From JAAURB01 sp049647265 (GTDB taxonomy: Bacteria; Cyanobacteriota; Cyanobacteriia; Cyanobacteriales; Microcoleaceae): DNA of 64,000 bases. Location: contig JBARXJ010000044.1 of NCBI GenBank assembly GCA_049647265.1, positions 8,850 through 72,849 on the forward strand. Reading direction: 5' to 3'. This document shows, piece after piece, positions 1-10,312 of the stretch (position 1 is the first letter of the stretch; each line of letters begins with the position of its first letter). The notes beneath the pieces were generated by a model, which worked only from the letters and a program-made list of their open reading frames with translations, made no database searches and was not told where the DNA came from. The translations under genes were made by a program, and so were the position numbers.

Positions 1-83
1 GACGCTTGAGATAAACTATTGCCGACTTGGCTATAGCAAGTGCCTTTAAGAACAAATAACGAACAAAAAATAACCAATAAATA

Positions 84-1055
84 ATGGATTTATTGCGATC
101 GCTGCCCATTGGCTTATACTTAGAACAACCCATTACTTGGCTGCATCGTCTGGATGCGCGGGTTAAGTTATTGTGGTTAATGAGCTTTTTAATTACACCC
201 TTATTGTCGAGTGCCATTTGGCGATTAGGATTAGTTATTTTACTGATTCTAATTACCCTCAGCGCACAAATTCCCCTGCGAGTTTGGCAGAAACAAATGG
301 GGTGGTTATTGATGTTTTGTAGCTTAATGTTTGTGATTGCTTGTTTATTACCCGATGGACTAACCGTCGAACATCAACCTCGACTACCGAATAACGAAAT
401 TAGCTTTTCTCTGCCTTCTCCTCAACTCTCCAAACCCGTTAAATCTGAACCATTGCAACAGTTTAAGCAGTTTTTCACCCTCTCTTCTGAACCCAGCTTA
501 CCGCAACCGACAGATTATCGCTACGTTCTATTTCAACAAGGCCCCATTACCATTACGCGCCGTTCTTTTGATTTGGGAATTCGCCTCAGTGCCTTACTCT
601 TTACTCTGGTTTATAGTACGAATTTATACTTATTGACAACCGCCTCAGAAGAAATTACAGTCGCAATCGAAAATTTAATGGGGCCATTACGACGATTTAA
701 TATACCCGTTACTGAAATTGCATTAACTTTAACACTGTCTTTACGCTTTTTTCCATTAGTTCTGGAGGAAATCCAAAACCTGATTCGTTCAGTCCGCACT
801 CGAGCGATTAATTGGAAAAAACTGGGATTTAGACGCGCCACTCAGGTCTGGTTAATTGTAGCAGAACGGTTACTGGAAAATCTATTGCTGCGAGCCGAAC
901 AAATCTCAACTGCGATGAATGTCAGAGGATTTACTCACCCGAATCAACATCGAGTCGAGTGGCATCAGCTTCAGCTTGGTTGGGTCGATGGGTTTGCGAT
1001 CGCGGGTTTAGTGGGGCTTTGGGTGATGCGGATCTTTTTGGGAATCGATACATAA
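84..1055 (+). CDS. EcfT/CbiQ-type ECF transporter transmembrane protein
   Basis: The 323-residue protein has hydrophobic segments near residues 30-60, 70-90, 165-190 and 295-320, and a conserved cytoplasmic region with the run ENLMGPLRRFNIP followed by repeated Arg-rich helices around residues 195-285. This is the pattern of the CbiQ/EcfT family, the scaffold that couples the ATPases of energy-coupling-factor transporters to a substrate-binding membrane subunit. The hydrophilic insert at residues 95-150 is typical of the longer cyanobacterial versions. No ATPase or S component is adjacent; an ECF-like ATPase lies at 13517-14176. The substrate cannot be inferred. It ends about 300 bp before pipX. 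Confidence 0.8.
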   Translation: MDLLRSLPIGLYLEQPITWLHRLDARVKLLWLMSFLITPLLSSAIWRLGLVILLILITLSAQIPLRVWQKQMGWLLMFCSLMFVIACLLPDGLTVEHQPRLPNNEISFSLPSPQLSKPVKSEPLQQFKQFFTLSSEPSLPQPTDYRYVLFQQGPITITRRSFDLGIRLSALLFTLVYSTNLYLLTTASEEITVAIENLMGPLRRFNIPVTEIALTLTLSLRFFPLVLEEIQNLIRSVRTRAINWKKLGFRRATQVWLIVAERLLENLLLRAEQISTAMNVRGFTHPNQHRVEWHQLQLGWVDGFAIAGLVGLWVMRIFLGIDT

Positions 1056-1355
1056 CATAACTTTATATTCTGTAATCTATATTACTTTTTCAAACCAAAT
1101 ATTGCGAATCATTTTAATTTAGTTCAACTTACTATATTTTTTGATATTGATAGTGGTGCAGTTGGCTATTATAATTAGAAAACTGAAGCAGTTGATTATA
1201 TTATTCTCTGCCCAATGTATTAAGTATTAAATCTTAACATAAAGTTGGATAAAGAAAATAATGATAATCTATAAAAAGCCTAAGAATATTCAATCGCTAA
1301 AACTGCCCGATAAAATTATCAAATGAACGCTATTCATCGCATAATCCTAGGTTGA
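1056..1355. other. AT-rich spacer before pipX
   Basis: Strongly AT-rich, with no convincing reading frame, tRNA or hairpin. It presumably carries the promoter of the pipX-pipY pair; no NtcA-type GTA-N8-TAC site was seen. Confidence 0.5.
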
Positions 1356-1625
1356 ATGACCACAGAAACTTACATGAATCATCCCAACTTTGGCTTACTT
1401 TTTAAAGTTTGTCCAGTTGAGGGAAATCAAGAACTCTTTACCACCCTTTATGCTCAGCGACTCTTCTTTCTCGTAACCCATAGTAATAATGGCTTAAAAT
1501 TTGAGCCGTTAAGTCGTTCTGATGCTCGATTAATGGTGGAAATTAGACTCAAAATGTTACGTCGAACAGGTAAAATAGAAGAACATAAAAAATTACAAAC
1601 CATTCATCAGCAGACCTTTCAATAA
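1356..1625 (+). CDS. pipX: PipX, PII-interacting NtcA co-activator
   Basis: At 89 residues this matches the usual PipX length. The N-terminal Tudor-like domain includes the signature ENQELFTTLYAQRLFFLVT-like stretch (here GNQELFTTLYAQRLFFLVTH) and FEPLSRSDARLMVE, followed by two C-terminal helices. PipX binds NtcA under nitrogen limitation and PII when nitrogen is sufficient, so it links 2-oxoglutarate sensing to transcription. The downstream neighbour pipY starts within about 10 bp, which is the standard cyanobacterial pair. An NtcA-type promoter is present in the same window at glnA. Confidence 0.95.
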   Translation: MTTETYMNHPNFGLLFKVCPVEGNQELFTTLYAQRLFFLVTHSNNGLKFEPLSRSDARLMVEIRLKMLRRTGKIEEHKKLQTIHQQTFQ

Positions 1626-1635
1626 ATTGAATGGA

Positions 1636-2307
1636 ATGACAGATTCAATCCTACATAATATTAATCAAATCCGGGAAAAACTCCCGGAAACAGTTCGATT
1701 CATTGCGGTGACAAAAACGGTTTCGGCAGAAGCCATTAGAGTGGCTTATCAGGCAGGAATTCGTGACTTTGGAGAAAATCGGGTACAAGAAGCGGTTGAA
1801 AAACAAGCACAACTGCAAGATTTAGTCGATGTCAACTGGCATTTAATTGGCCACTTACAAAGCAACAAAGCCATCACAGCCATAGAACAGTTTGACTGGA
1901 TACATTCTGTCGATAGCCTCAAACTGGCTCGCCGTTTGGATCGCTTAGCAGAAGAAAAACAGCATTCGCCTCAAATTTGCTTACAAGTCAAAGTTTTACC
2001 CGATCCGGATAAGTTTGGTTGGACGGCGAAACAACTGTTAGAAGATTTGCCCAAACTCGATGAGTTGCAGCACATTAAAGTTAGAGGGTTAATGACCATT
2101 CTTCCCCAAGGGTTAAACTCGTCTGAAGCTCAACAAGCGTTTGACTCAACCCGCGAACTCAGGGAACAAATTCGGCAACAAAATTGGTCACATATTCAGA
2201 TGCAAGAACTTTCCATGGGAATGTCATCAGATTATCCCTTGGCAGTCGAATCGGGTGCTACTATGATACGACTAGGACAAATTATCTTTGGTGCGAGGAG
2301 GGTATAG
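1636..2307 (+). CDS. pipY: PipY, YggS-family PLP homeostasis protein
   Basis: A single-domain fold-type III PLP-binding protein of about 223 residues. Recognisable motifs are RFIAVTKTV, with the PLP-binding Lys, then DFGENRVQEA, WHLIGHLQSNKA, RGLMTILP and LSMGMSSDYPLAVESGATMIRLG. The family buffers pyridoxal phosphate and affects amino-acid balance. I chose the ATG at 1636; an in-frame TTG at 1627 would add three residues and nearly abut the pipX stop. Co-transcription with pipX is likely from the spacing. The gene ends in TAG. Confidence 0.93.
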   Translation: MTDSILHNINQIREKLPETVRFIAVTKTVSAEAIRVAYQAGIRDFGENRVQEAVEKQAQLQDLVDVNWHLIGHLQSNKAITAIEQFDWIHSVDSLKLARRLDRLAEEKQHSPQICLQVKVLPDPDKFGWTAKQLLEDLPKLDELQHIKVRGLMTILPQGLNSSEAQQAFDSTRELREQIRQQNWSHIQMQELSMGMSSDYPLAVESGATMIRLGQIIFGARRV

Positions 2308-2558
2308 ATAAATATAATATATTCTCTAGTCTGTCAAATTCTGGGTGAGTTGGGTTATCCACTCTCCTTATCGTTAAACCACTGCGACTCTATCAATCAG
2401 GAGTTGAGTCAAAGTTATTAGTCGCTATGTATAATTGAGACGACTAGCACAGCTAAGCAACTGATAGCAGTCCGTAGGAATACAGTATCTTGTATTCATA
2501 CCCTTAAATATGTCCAAGAGTAGACTTGTTGTATCAGTTTTATGGAGCAAATTAAACC

Positions 2559-3188
2559 GTGAGCATTTTTGGCAAACTTCGGGACTTTGTCGGCTTGAAT
2601 GATTCAGCCGAGTATGATTACGAATATGAAGAGATGGAAGGGGATCAGTATCAAAGTACTTATCCTGTTCCTCAACCTCAAGCTGCTGCTGCACCCACAG
2701 AGGAAGAGCGGCGAACTTCTACTTCTACGACTCCTTCTCGTAGACCAAGAGAAAGAGCAACAATTGGATCAGTTAATACAGGTGGTGTGATGTCTGAAAC
2801 GGTAGGATCGAGTGTTGGTAATGTGATTGGAATGCCGGGTGCATTAAACGGAATTTCTGAGGTGATGGTGATGGAGCCTCGCACCTTTGAAGAAATGCCT
2901 GCGGCTATTCGTTCTCTCAAAGAGAGAAAGTCTGTTGTTTTGAATTTAACGATGATGGACCCCGATCAAGCTCAAAGAGCGGTTGATTTTGTGGCTGGCG
3001 GAACTTATGCTCTAGATGGTCATCAAGAACGGATTGGAGAAAGTATCTTCTTGTTTACTCCAAGCTGTGTTCAGGTTAGAACTCAATCTGGTGTGGTTCA
3101 TGAAGTCGCCTCTCAAGGACGTTCACCCCGGCTTTCTTCTACAATGGCTTCTGTTTGGCAAACTGAAAAAACACCTGCTGCACAGTAA
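2559..3188 (+). CDS. sepF: Cell division protein SepF
   Basis: The 209-residue protein begins with an amphipathic helix (MSIFGKLRDFVGL) for membrane binding, has an acidic, low-complexity linker at about residues 15-75, and ends in the SepF core with EPRTFEEMPAAIRSLKERK, VVLNLTMMD and QRAVDFVAGGTYALDG. SepF anchors FtsZ to the membrane and aligns protofilaments at the division site. The start is GTG at 2559, with a weak GGAG about 12 bases upstream. It lies 250 bp downstream of pipY, the usual cyanobacterial order. Confidence 0.95.
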   Translation: MSIFGKLRDFVGLNDSAEYDYEYEEMEGDQYQSTYPVPQPQAAAAPTEEERRTSTSTTPSRRPRERATIGSVNTGGVMSETVGSSVGNVIGMPGALNGISEVMVMEPRTFEEMPAAIRSLKERKSVVLNLTMMDPDQAQRAVDFVAGGTYALDGHQERIGESIFLFTPSCVQVRTQSGVVHEVASQGRSPRLSSTMASVWQTEKTPAAQ

Positions 3189-3221
3189 TTTGAGTTTTCA
3201 ATTATAGCGCGTAGCGCTGGC

Positions 3222-3258
3222 GGGAACAGGGAACAGGGAACAGGGAACAGGGAACAGG
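3222..3258. repeat. Heptanucleotide tandem repeat (GGGAACA)n
   Basis: About five copies of GGGAACA follow the sepF stop, next to a palindromic GCGTAGCGC motif at 3207-3219. Downstream (3280-3330) runs of CTCCTGACTC-like units continue. These are short tandemly repeated sequences of the kind scattered through filamentous cyanobacterial genomes. Confidence 0.85.
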
Positions 3259-3372
3259 CAAGTAGCCTATAGGAGGGCGTGTCTCCTGTCTCCTGACTCC
3301 TGACTCGCAGACTCGCTGACTCCTAACTCCTACAGATAGAGACGCTATATGAAACGCCTCTATTTTGTATAA

Positions 3373-6156
3373 CTATGCCACTGCGGGTTGAGGTTGGAAT
3401 TGGAACATCGAATAAATCACATTTCGGCGAATATCCGTCATCATTTCCAGGAATTGTTCATAGCCTTCTCGTTTATATTCAATTAACGGATCTTTTTGTC
3501 CGTAACCGCGTAAACCGACAGACTCTCGTAATGCATCCATTTGTTGCAAATGTTCGCGCCAGAGGGTATCAATTTGTTGGAGGATAAAGAAACGTTCTGC
3601 TTCTCGCATTAAACCCGGTTTAAGTTGATTAACTTGGGCTTCTTTAATATCGTAAGCATTGCGAAGTTGCTCATGCAAGAAGGTCTTAATTTCATCGATA
3701 TTTAAATCAATTAATTGATCGGCGGTTAAATCTTGCAATAAATAAACAAATTCTTTAGCTTTATCAACGACTTTCTCAATATCCCATTCTTCCGAAGGTA
3801 AGTCTGGGTTAATATAGGCATCAACAATATCATCCATGGTTCTTTCACCATATTGAATCACTTGTTCTTTGAGGTCTTGCCCTTCTAAAACCCGGCGACG
3901 TTCGGCATAAATAGCGCGGCGTTGATTATTCATCACCTCGTCATATTCAAATACCTGCTTGCGGATATCATAATAATAGGTTTCAACCTTTTTCTGCGCC
4001 CCTTCGAGAGATCGCGTCAACATTTTCGACTCAATGGGCATATCTTCTTCAACGTTAAACATACTCATTAAGCCAGCAACGCGATCGCCACCAAAGATCC
4101 GTAATAAGTTATCCTCTAAACTGAGGAAGAACCGGGTTGAACCGGGGTCTCCTTGTCGTCCGGCCCGTCCTCGTAATTGGTTATCAATACGGCGAGACTC
4201 GTGACGTTCTGTACCAATGACGTGCAGTCCACCTAAGCCAATCACTTCATCATGCTCAACATCGGTAAACTGTTCGTATTCTGCCACAATCGTTTTATAA
4301 ACATCCCGTAATTTTTGAATCACCGGTTCAGTTGTGGGGGCTTTTTCTGCGGCAACGGCTAATTTATCTTCGGCTTGTAATTCGGGTAAATTGCGATCGC
4401 CATATTCAGAAACAGCAAAGTCTACTGCTTCTTTAAGTTGAAGTTCTGCCGCTTGAGACATTTGGGTGGGGAATATCTCAGAAGAGACTTTCCACGTTTT
4501 GGCTTTTTTCTCTTCACCAAACCCTTGAACGGCATTGCGTTTACTTCTCGGAACAGGAGTGACTGCTAACTCTTTTTCATCTTCTGGTTTAACCACACGG
4601 GGCATAAAATATTCCCGCATTTTCAACCGCGCCATATAGTCGGCATTTCCCCCAAGGATAATATCTGTTCCTCGACCTGCCATATTGGTGGCAATGGTTA
4701 CACTGCCTCTACGTCCGGCTTGGGCAACAATTTCAGATTCGCGTTCAACGTTTTCGGGTTTAGCATTGAGTAAGTTATGAGGAACTTTACGTTGAGATAA
4801 TAGACGCGAGAGTAACTCTGATTTTTCAACGCTAGTTGTTCCCACTAATACCGGACGACCGACTTCGTGCATATGGGCGCATTCATCGGCGATAGACTGC
4901 CATTTCCCGGCTTCTGTCTTATAAACGACATCGGCTAAGTCTACCCGACCAATAGGACGGTTTGTGGGGATAATACTCACCTGTAAATCATAAATCTTCT
5001 CAAATTCGGCTTCTTCCGTTTTTGCCGTTCCGGTCATCCCCGATAGTTTCGGATACAGTAAAAAGAAGTTTTGGTAAGTAATCGTGGCTAAAGTTTGGGT
5101 TTCTGGCTGAATATCGACTCCTTCTTTGGCTTCTATCGCCTGGTGTAAGCCATCACTCCAGCGTCGCCCTTGCATTACCCGGCCGGTAAATTCATCAACA
5201 ATGACGACTTCTTGATCCCGGACAATATAATTAACATCTTTAACAAATAGTTCTTTGGCTTTGAGGGCATTAAAAATAAAATGCGCCCAAGGGTTACTGG
5301 GATCGTATAAATCTTGCATCCCCACCAATTCTTCGGCGGCGGCAAAACCTTCATCAGTTAACAACACGTTGCGGGCTTTTTCGTCGACTTCGTAATGGTC
5401 TTCCGGTTGTAAAGCTTGCGCCACTTGAGCCGCGCGAATATACTTTTCACTGGGACGTTCTACCTGACCGGAGATAATTAACGGGGTACGGGCTTCATCA
5501 ACTAAAACAGAATCTACTTCATCAATAATGCAATAGTTGAACGGACGTTGTACGACATCATCAATAGAAGTTGCCATATTATCCCGGAGATAATCAAACC
5601 CTACCTCACTATTAGTGGCATAAGTAATATCACAAAGATAATTTTTCTTGCGTTCCTCAGGAGTCATTCCTTGCTGAATCAGTCCGACGCTTAAGCCTAA
5701 AAATCGATGAATTTGCCCCATCCATTCCGCATCCCGGCGGGCCAGATAATCATTTACGGTAATTGCATGAACCCCATCTCCCGAAAGGGCATTAAGATAA
5801 CAAGGTAGTGTGGAAACTAATGTTTTCCCTTCCCCGGTTTTCATCTCAGCAATTTCGCCTTTATGCAGGATCATACCGCCGAGGAGTTGGACATCAAAGT
5901 GACGCATCCCCAGGACTCGTAACCCGGCTTCGCGCACAACCGCAAAGGCTTCGGGTAAAATCTCATCTAAAATTTGTTCTCGTTCTTCTCGAGATTTTGC
6001 CTTTTCTAGAAGTTGTTTAAATTCCCCTGTTTTTCCCCGCAGTTGCTCATCAGAAAGGGCATGAATATCTTCTTCTAAAATATTGATATCTGTGACAATA
6101 GGCTGAAACTTTTTGAGTTTTCGAGCATTGGGATCACCCAGTAAAGCTTTTAACAT
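3373..6156 (-). CDS. secA: Preprotein translocase ATPase SecA
   Basis: Full-length SecA of 927 residues. Nucleotide-binding domain 1 has Walker A MKTGEGKT at residues 105-112 and a DEAD-like box IIDEVDSVLVDEARTPL; the crosslinking domain, NBD2 (TNMAGRGTDIILGG, LRGRAGRQGDPGS) and helical scaffold follow. The C-terminus ends in FQFQPQPAVA without the zinc-binding Cys motif, normal for cyanobacteria. SecA drives proteins through SecYEG in plasma and thylakoid membranes. It stands alone, convergent with sepF. Confidence 0.98.
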   Translation of the reverse strand: MLKALLGDPNARKLKKFQPIVTDINILEEDIHALSDEQLRGKTGEFKQLLEKAKSREEREQILDEILPEAFAVVREAGLRVLGMRHFDVQLLGGMILHKGEIAEMKTGEGKTLVSTLPCYLNALSGDGVHAITVNDYLARRDAEWMGQIHRFLGLSVGLIQQGMTPEERKKNYLCDITYATNSEVGFDYLRDNMATSIDDVVQRPFNYCIIDEVDSVLVDEARTPLIISGQVERPSEKYIRAAQVAQALQPEDHYEVDEKARNVLLTDEGFAAAEELVGMQDLYDPSNPWAHFIFNALKAKELFVKDVNYIVRDQEVVIVDEFTGRVMQGRRWSDGLHQAIEAKEGVDIQPETQTLATITYQNFFLLYPKLSGMTGTAKTEEAEFEKIYDLQVSIIPTNRPIGRVDLADVVYKTEAGKWQSIADECAHMHEVGRPVLVGTTSVEKSELLSRLLSQRKVPHNLLNAKPENVERESEIVAQAGRRGSVTIATNMAGRGTDIILGGNADYMARLKMREYFMPRVVKPEDEKELAVTPVPRSKRNAVQGFGEEKKAKTWKVSSEIFPTQMSQAAELQLKEAVDFAVSEYGDRNLPELQAEDKLAVAAEKAPTTEPVIQKLRDVYKTIVAEYEQFTDVEHDEVIGLGGLHVIGTERHESRRIDNQLRGRAGRQGDPGSTRFFLSLEDNLLRIFGGDRVAGLMSMFNVEEDMPIESKMLTRSLEGAQKKVETYYYDIRKQVFEYDEVMNNQRRAIYAERRRVLEGQDLKEQVIQYGERTMDDIVDAYINPDLPSEEWDIEKVVDKAKEFVYLLQDLTADQLIDLNIDEIKTFLHEQLRNAYDIKEAQVNQLKPGLMREAERFFILQQIDTLWREHLQQMDALRESVGLRGYGQKDPLIEYKREGYEQFLEMMTDIRRNVIYSMFQFQPQPAVA

Positions 6157-7048
6157 GGCGAGATTCTAAATAATTTTAACAAGTTTATACTGAGAGCTTA
6201 AAGTTTACTGAGCTGGGTTGATACAAGTCTGAGCAGATCTACCCATTTTATCAAGGGGTACACCATCCATCAGTTCATCGGTGTTTCCAGCTCCAATAAA
6301 AAGATCTTGTATTGGTTATTGTAGCAATCGATGTATCTGAGGGGAAATACGGGTAATCTCTACAAGTCGGTCAATTGTCGGTTGTTATGATGTCAGTAGC
6401 GCACAGGCGCTATGGCTACCGCCAATAGAAAAGCGATCGCAGAAGTTATTTGTTGAGCAAGTAAAACAAATCACCCATTGACAAATAATCAACGATAAAT
6501 AATCAATGTGTTAGAATCCTTGATTAACCCTTGAAAGTCGGCAGGGTTTGTTTGCCCAATCTTGGGGGATATCCGAGTTCGATCTCGGTTCACGGCTGTC
6601 TATTGCCCTGAAACATTGTGCGTTCACAACTGAAGCATACTGATGTTTCCTAAAGTAGACAACCCTGATACAGATTCAACCCCGTTCGCCGATTAATGTT
6701 AGGGATGGGGATTGCAACTCTCAATTGCAAGTCGCTGTTGAATCCTACAGGAAGTCTTGACGTTTGATTGCATCGATGGCTGAAAGGTCGAGAGCGATTT
6801 GCTGGGATCAACTCAGTCAAGTCAAATTGAGCCACTCTGCTACATTGCATTCAACCCTATTGATCGTCAAGGCTTGCTGAGATACATATTAAAGTCGTCA
6901 GGGACTGAATAAATTCAGTAAAATGACGTTAACACAAGCCATAAACTCGAAAAATTAAAGTAAGTTTATCATCTTTTAATTTTTCAATTCTAAAAAATGT
7001 CACGCTAAAATTAGCGTACGGGCATGCAGCAAATGATGAGTATTAGCC
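6157..7048. other. Spacer between divergent secA and clpC
   Basis: Nearly 900 bp with no gene I can support. It holds an inverted repeat TAGCGC-acag-GCGCTA at 6397-6412, a stem-loop at about 6577-6593 (CCGAG-TTCGAT-CTCGG) that resembles a tRNA T-arm but has no matching acceptor or anticodon arms, and the inverted repeat in front of clpC described separately. It may contain a long clpC leader or a small RNA; this is unproven. Confidence 0.4.
7002..7017. promoter_or_regulatory. Inverted repeat upstream of clpC
   Basis: ACGCTAA-aa-TTAGCGT, a perfect 7-2-7 inverted repeat 31 bp before the clpC start codon. It could be an operator or a hairpin in the leader. It does not match the CIRCE heat-shock element (TTAGCACTC-N9-GAGTGCTAA). 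Confidence 0.4.
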
Positions 7049-9520
7049 ATGTTTGAACGCTTCACAGAAAAAGCAATTAAAGTAATCATGTTGGCCCAGG
7101 AGGAAGCACGCCGCCTGGGACATAACTTCGTGGGCACAGAACAGATCCTCTTGGGTCTGATCGGAGAAGGCACAGGTGTCGCAGCCAAAGTGCTCAAGTC
7201 CATGGGGGTGAACTTAAAAGACGCTCGGATCGAGGTCGAAAAGATCATTGGTCGGGGTTCTGGGTTTGTCGCCGTCGAAATTCCCTTTACTCCTCGTGCC
7301 AAGCGCGTCTTAGAACTTTCTTTAGAAGAGGCTCGCCAATTAGGACACAACTATATTGGCACAGAACACCTGCTTCTGGGGTTGATTCGCGAAGGAGAAG
7401 GAGTCGCCGCTCGTGTCCTGGAAAACTTGGGTGTTGATCTCACTAAAGTCCGCACTCAGGTGATTCGGATGTTGGGTGAAACAGCCGAAGTTACAGCCGG
7501 CGGCACTAATAGCCGGACGAAAACACCCACCTTGGATGAATTCGGCTCTAATTTAACCCAAATGGCCGGCGAAGGCAAGCTTGACCCGGTTGTGGGTCGG
7601 CAAAAGGAAATTGAACGGGTGATTCAAATTCTCGGTCGTCGTACCAAGAATAACCCCGTTTTAATTGGAGAACCGGGGGTTGGTAAAACCGCGATCGCTG
7701 AAGGTCTAGCCCAGCGCATTGCTCAAAATGATGTGCCGGATATCCTGGAAGAAAAACGAGTCGTTACCCTAGATATTGGTCTGCTGGTGGCAGGGACGAA
7801 ATATCGGGGTGAGTTTGAAGAACGACTCAAAAAGATTATGGATGAAATCCGCTCTGCTGGCAATGTGATCCTCGTGATTGACGAGGTACATACCTTAATT
7901 GGGGCCGGGGCAGCAGAAGGGGCTATTGATGCGGCAAACATCCTGAAGCCTGCCTTAGCGCGGGGTGAATTGCAATGTATCGGCGCAACCACCCTGGATG
8001 AATATCGCAAGCACATTGAACGCGATGCTGCTTTAGAACGCCGTTTTCAACCCGTTATGGTGGGTGAACCGTCTGTTGATGAAACGATTGAAATCTTATT
8101 TGGTTTGCGGGAACGTTATGAACAGCACCACAAACTGAAGATTTTAGATGAGTCTCTCGAGGCAGCGGCTAAACTGTCTGATCGGTATATTTCAGATCGG
8201 TTTTTACCCGATAAAGCGATTGATTTAATTGATGAAGCCGGATCTCGGGTTCGTTTGATTAACTCTCAATTGCCTCCAGCCGCTAAAGAATTGGATAAGG
8301 AATTGCGACAAGTCCTGAAAGACAAGGATGAAGCGGTTCGTTCCCAAGATTTTGACCGGGCAGGAGAATTGCGCGATCGCGAAATGGAAATTAAATCCGA
8401 AATTAGGGCGATCGCTCAGAATAAAAAGTCTGAAACCCGCACCGATGAAGATGATTCTCCGATGGTAACGGAAGAAGATATCGCTCAAATCGTTGCCAGT
8501 TGGACAGGCATTCCGGTGAATAAACTCACCGAGTCTGAGTCTGAGAAACTGTTGCACATGGAAGATACCTTGCATCAGCGTCTGATTGGCCAAGATGATG
8601 CGGTTAAAGCGGTTTCTCGTGCCATTCGTCGGGCTAGAGTCGGCTTGAAGAACCCCAACCGTCCGATCGCCAGTTTCATCTTCTCAGGGCCTACTGGGGT
8701 GGGTAAAACTGAGTTAACTAAAGCGTTAGCCACCTACTTCTTTGGTTCGGAAGAGGCGATGATCCGCTTGGATATGTCGGAATTTATGGAACGCCACACC
8801 GTTTCTAAATTAATTGGTTCTCCGCCTGGATATGTTGGGTATAACGAAGGGGGACAACTGACAGAAGCAGTTCGCCGTCGTCCTTACACTGTGGTGCTAT
8901 TTGACGAAATCGAAAAAGCACACCCGGATGTATTTAATATGCTGTTGCAAATCTTGGAAGATGGTCGCCTGACTGATGCCAAGGGTCGAACAGTTGACTT
9001 CAAAAACACCTTAATCATTATGACCTCTAATATTGGGTCGAAAGTGATTGAAAAAGGTGGCGGTGGTTTAGGCTTTGAGTTTGAGGATGATGCCACCGAT
9101 GCTCAGTACAATCGGATTCGTAACCTGGTTAACGAAGAGCTGAAACAGTACTTCAGACCCGAATTCCTCAACCGTTTGGATGAGATTATTGTCTTCCGTC
9201 AGTTAAACAAAGAGGAGGTCAAGGAAATTGCTGTGATTATGTTAAATGAAGTCTTTAGCCGCTTAGGGGAAAAAGGCATCACGTTAGAAATCACAGATCG
9301 ATTTAATGAACGCTTAGTCGAAGAAGGCTACAACCCCAGCTACGGCGCACGTCCTCTGCGTCGGGCAATTATGCGCCTGTTGGAAGATAGCTTAGCCGAA
9401 GAAATTCTCTCCGGTCGCATCAAAGAAGGCGATATTGCCGTGGTTGATGTCGATGAAAGCGGTCAGGTTAATGTTTCACAGGGCGAAAAACGGGAATTGT
9501 TACCCCAGACTGCTGAATAG
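7049..9520 (+). CDS. clpC: Clp protease ATPase ClpC
   Basis: The 823-residue Hsp100 protein has two Clp-N repeats at residues 1-150, AAA-1 with Walker A GEPGVGKT, a middle domain containing a UVR motif (FDRAGELRDREMEIKSEI), and AAA-2 with Walker A GPTGVGKT. The GGLGFEF segment supplies the LGF loop that docks on ClpP/ClpR. It unfolds substrates for the ClpP3/R protease and is essential in cyanobacteria. The gene is monocistronic, with its own terminator and an inverted repeat 31 bp upstream. Internal HIP1 sites show it is resident DNA. Confidence 0.98.
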   Translation: MFERFTEKAIKVIMLAQEEARRLGHNFVGTEQILLGLIGEGTGVAAKVLKSMGVNLKDARIEVEKIIGRGSGFVAVEIPFTPRAKRVLELSLEEARQLGHNYIGTEHLLLGLIREGEGVAARVLENLGVDLTKVRTQVIRMLGETAEVTAGGTNSRTKTPTLDEFGSNLTQMAGEGKLDPVVGRQKEIERVIQILGRRTKNNPVLIGEPGVGKTAIAEGLAQRIAQNDVPDILEEKRVVTLDIGLLVAGTKYRGEFEERLKKIMDEIRSAGNVILVIDEVHTLIGAGAAEGAIDAANILKPALARGELQCIGATTLDEYRKHIERDAALERRFQPVMVGEPSVDETIEILFGLRERYEQHHKLKILDESLEAAAKLSDRYISDRFLPDKAIDLIDEAGSRVRLINSQLPPAAKELDKELRQVLKDKDEAVRSQDFDRAGELRDREMEIKSEIRAIAQNKKSETRTDEDDSPMVTEEDIAQIVASWTGIPVNKLTESESEKLLHMEDTLHQRLIGQDDAVKAVSRAIRRARVGLKNPNRPIASFIFSGPTGVGKTELTKALATYFFGSEEAMIRLDMSEFMERHTVSKLIGSPPGYVGYNEGGQLTEAVRRRPYTVVLFDEIEKAHPDVFNMLLQILEDGRLTDAKGRTVDFKNTLIIMTSNIGSKVIEKGGGGLGFEFEDDATDAQYNRIRNLVNEELKQYFRPEFLNRLDEIIVFRQLNKEEVKEIAVIMLNEVFSRLGEKGITLEITDRFNERLVEEGYNPSYGARPLRRAIMRLLEDSLAEEILSGRIKEGDIAVVDVDESGQVNVSQGEKRELLPQTAE

Positions 9521-9551
9521 TTTTTCACCCTGACTTAAATTGAATTTGTAT

Positions 9552-9578
9552 AGACGTTCAACCTTGAGCGTCTTTTTT
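9552..9578 (+). terminator. Intrinsic terminator of clpC
   Basis: AGACGTTCA-ACCT-TGAGCGTCT is a nearly perfect stem with one G-U pair, followed directly by TTTTTT, 32 bp after the clpC stop. Confidence 0.9.
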
Positions 9579-10312
9579 ATGCACATTTTTTAGTTTTTGT
9601 CAAATTCGCGTTACTTTTGTTAACAAAACTCGTGCATCGTCGAAAATTTATTGAGCCTCTATTTTTGGCGATCGCTAAGGAAGAATCAGGGTTTGAGGGG
9701 ACAAAATCGCAAAAAGACACACGAACCCCTTGGTTGACCTCATTATAATCGGGTCTCAAACCCTTGTCAACTCGTTCGATGCGCCATACTTATTAAATTT
9801 TGTAACGGCTATCAATTTTAAAAAACTAATTGTTTTATTTTTGTTGTATTAGAGAAGTTAATCATTAAAGCAATATTCAGCAAGTTAAGAGACTGTATGT
9901 TAATTTGAAGTTAATCTCTAATATTAATATTACTTTTTTCTAATTGGCTATCTCAATCATAGCATAATTAGCCATTAATTCAAGCTAAAGTTAATCTATA
10001 TTGATTGTCTAATCTGCGAAAAATAGACTTTTGATAACAGTCTCTACCCAAAACGACTCATTCGCTTCAAACTATTTTAGTCAAAAGTAAAACGGATCAT
10101 AAAAATCAGTTTCCCTTAATGTGAGTCAGCTTTCAGGTGAAGGATTTTGTTAAGACTGAAGATTACCAATTCTTGATATATCTCAAAAATGACTATTTTT
10201 AGTTCATGGAAAACCGGAATAGAATTAAGCATTTTAGAAGCTTTACAGCTCTCGAAGTTTTTCATAAACCAAAACAGCAATTGCTATAGATTAGTATGAT
10301 CAGCAAAAATAG
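9579..10312. other. AT-rich spacer, no gene seen
   Basis: Convergent spacer between clpC and the histidine kinase. It is AT-rich, with one HIP1 site near 9670. No reading frame here has coding character; I see no tRNA or repeat array. Confidence 0.5.

Noticed and set aside
6540..6620. Possible tRNA in the secA-clpC spacer
   Set aside because: Only a T-arm-like hairpin with a six-base loop is present; the acceptor and anticodon arms do not form.
9577..9759. 60-codon minus-strand frame after clpC
   Set aside because: It overlaps the clpC terminator and has no coding character or ribosome-binding site.
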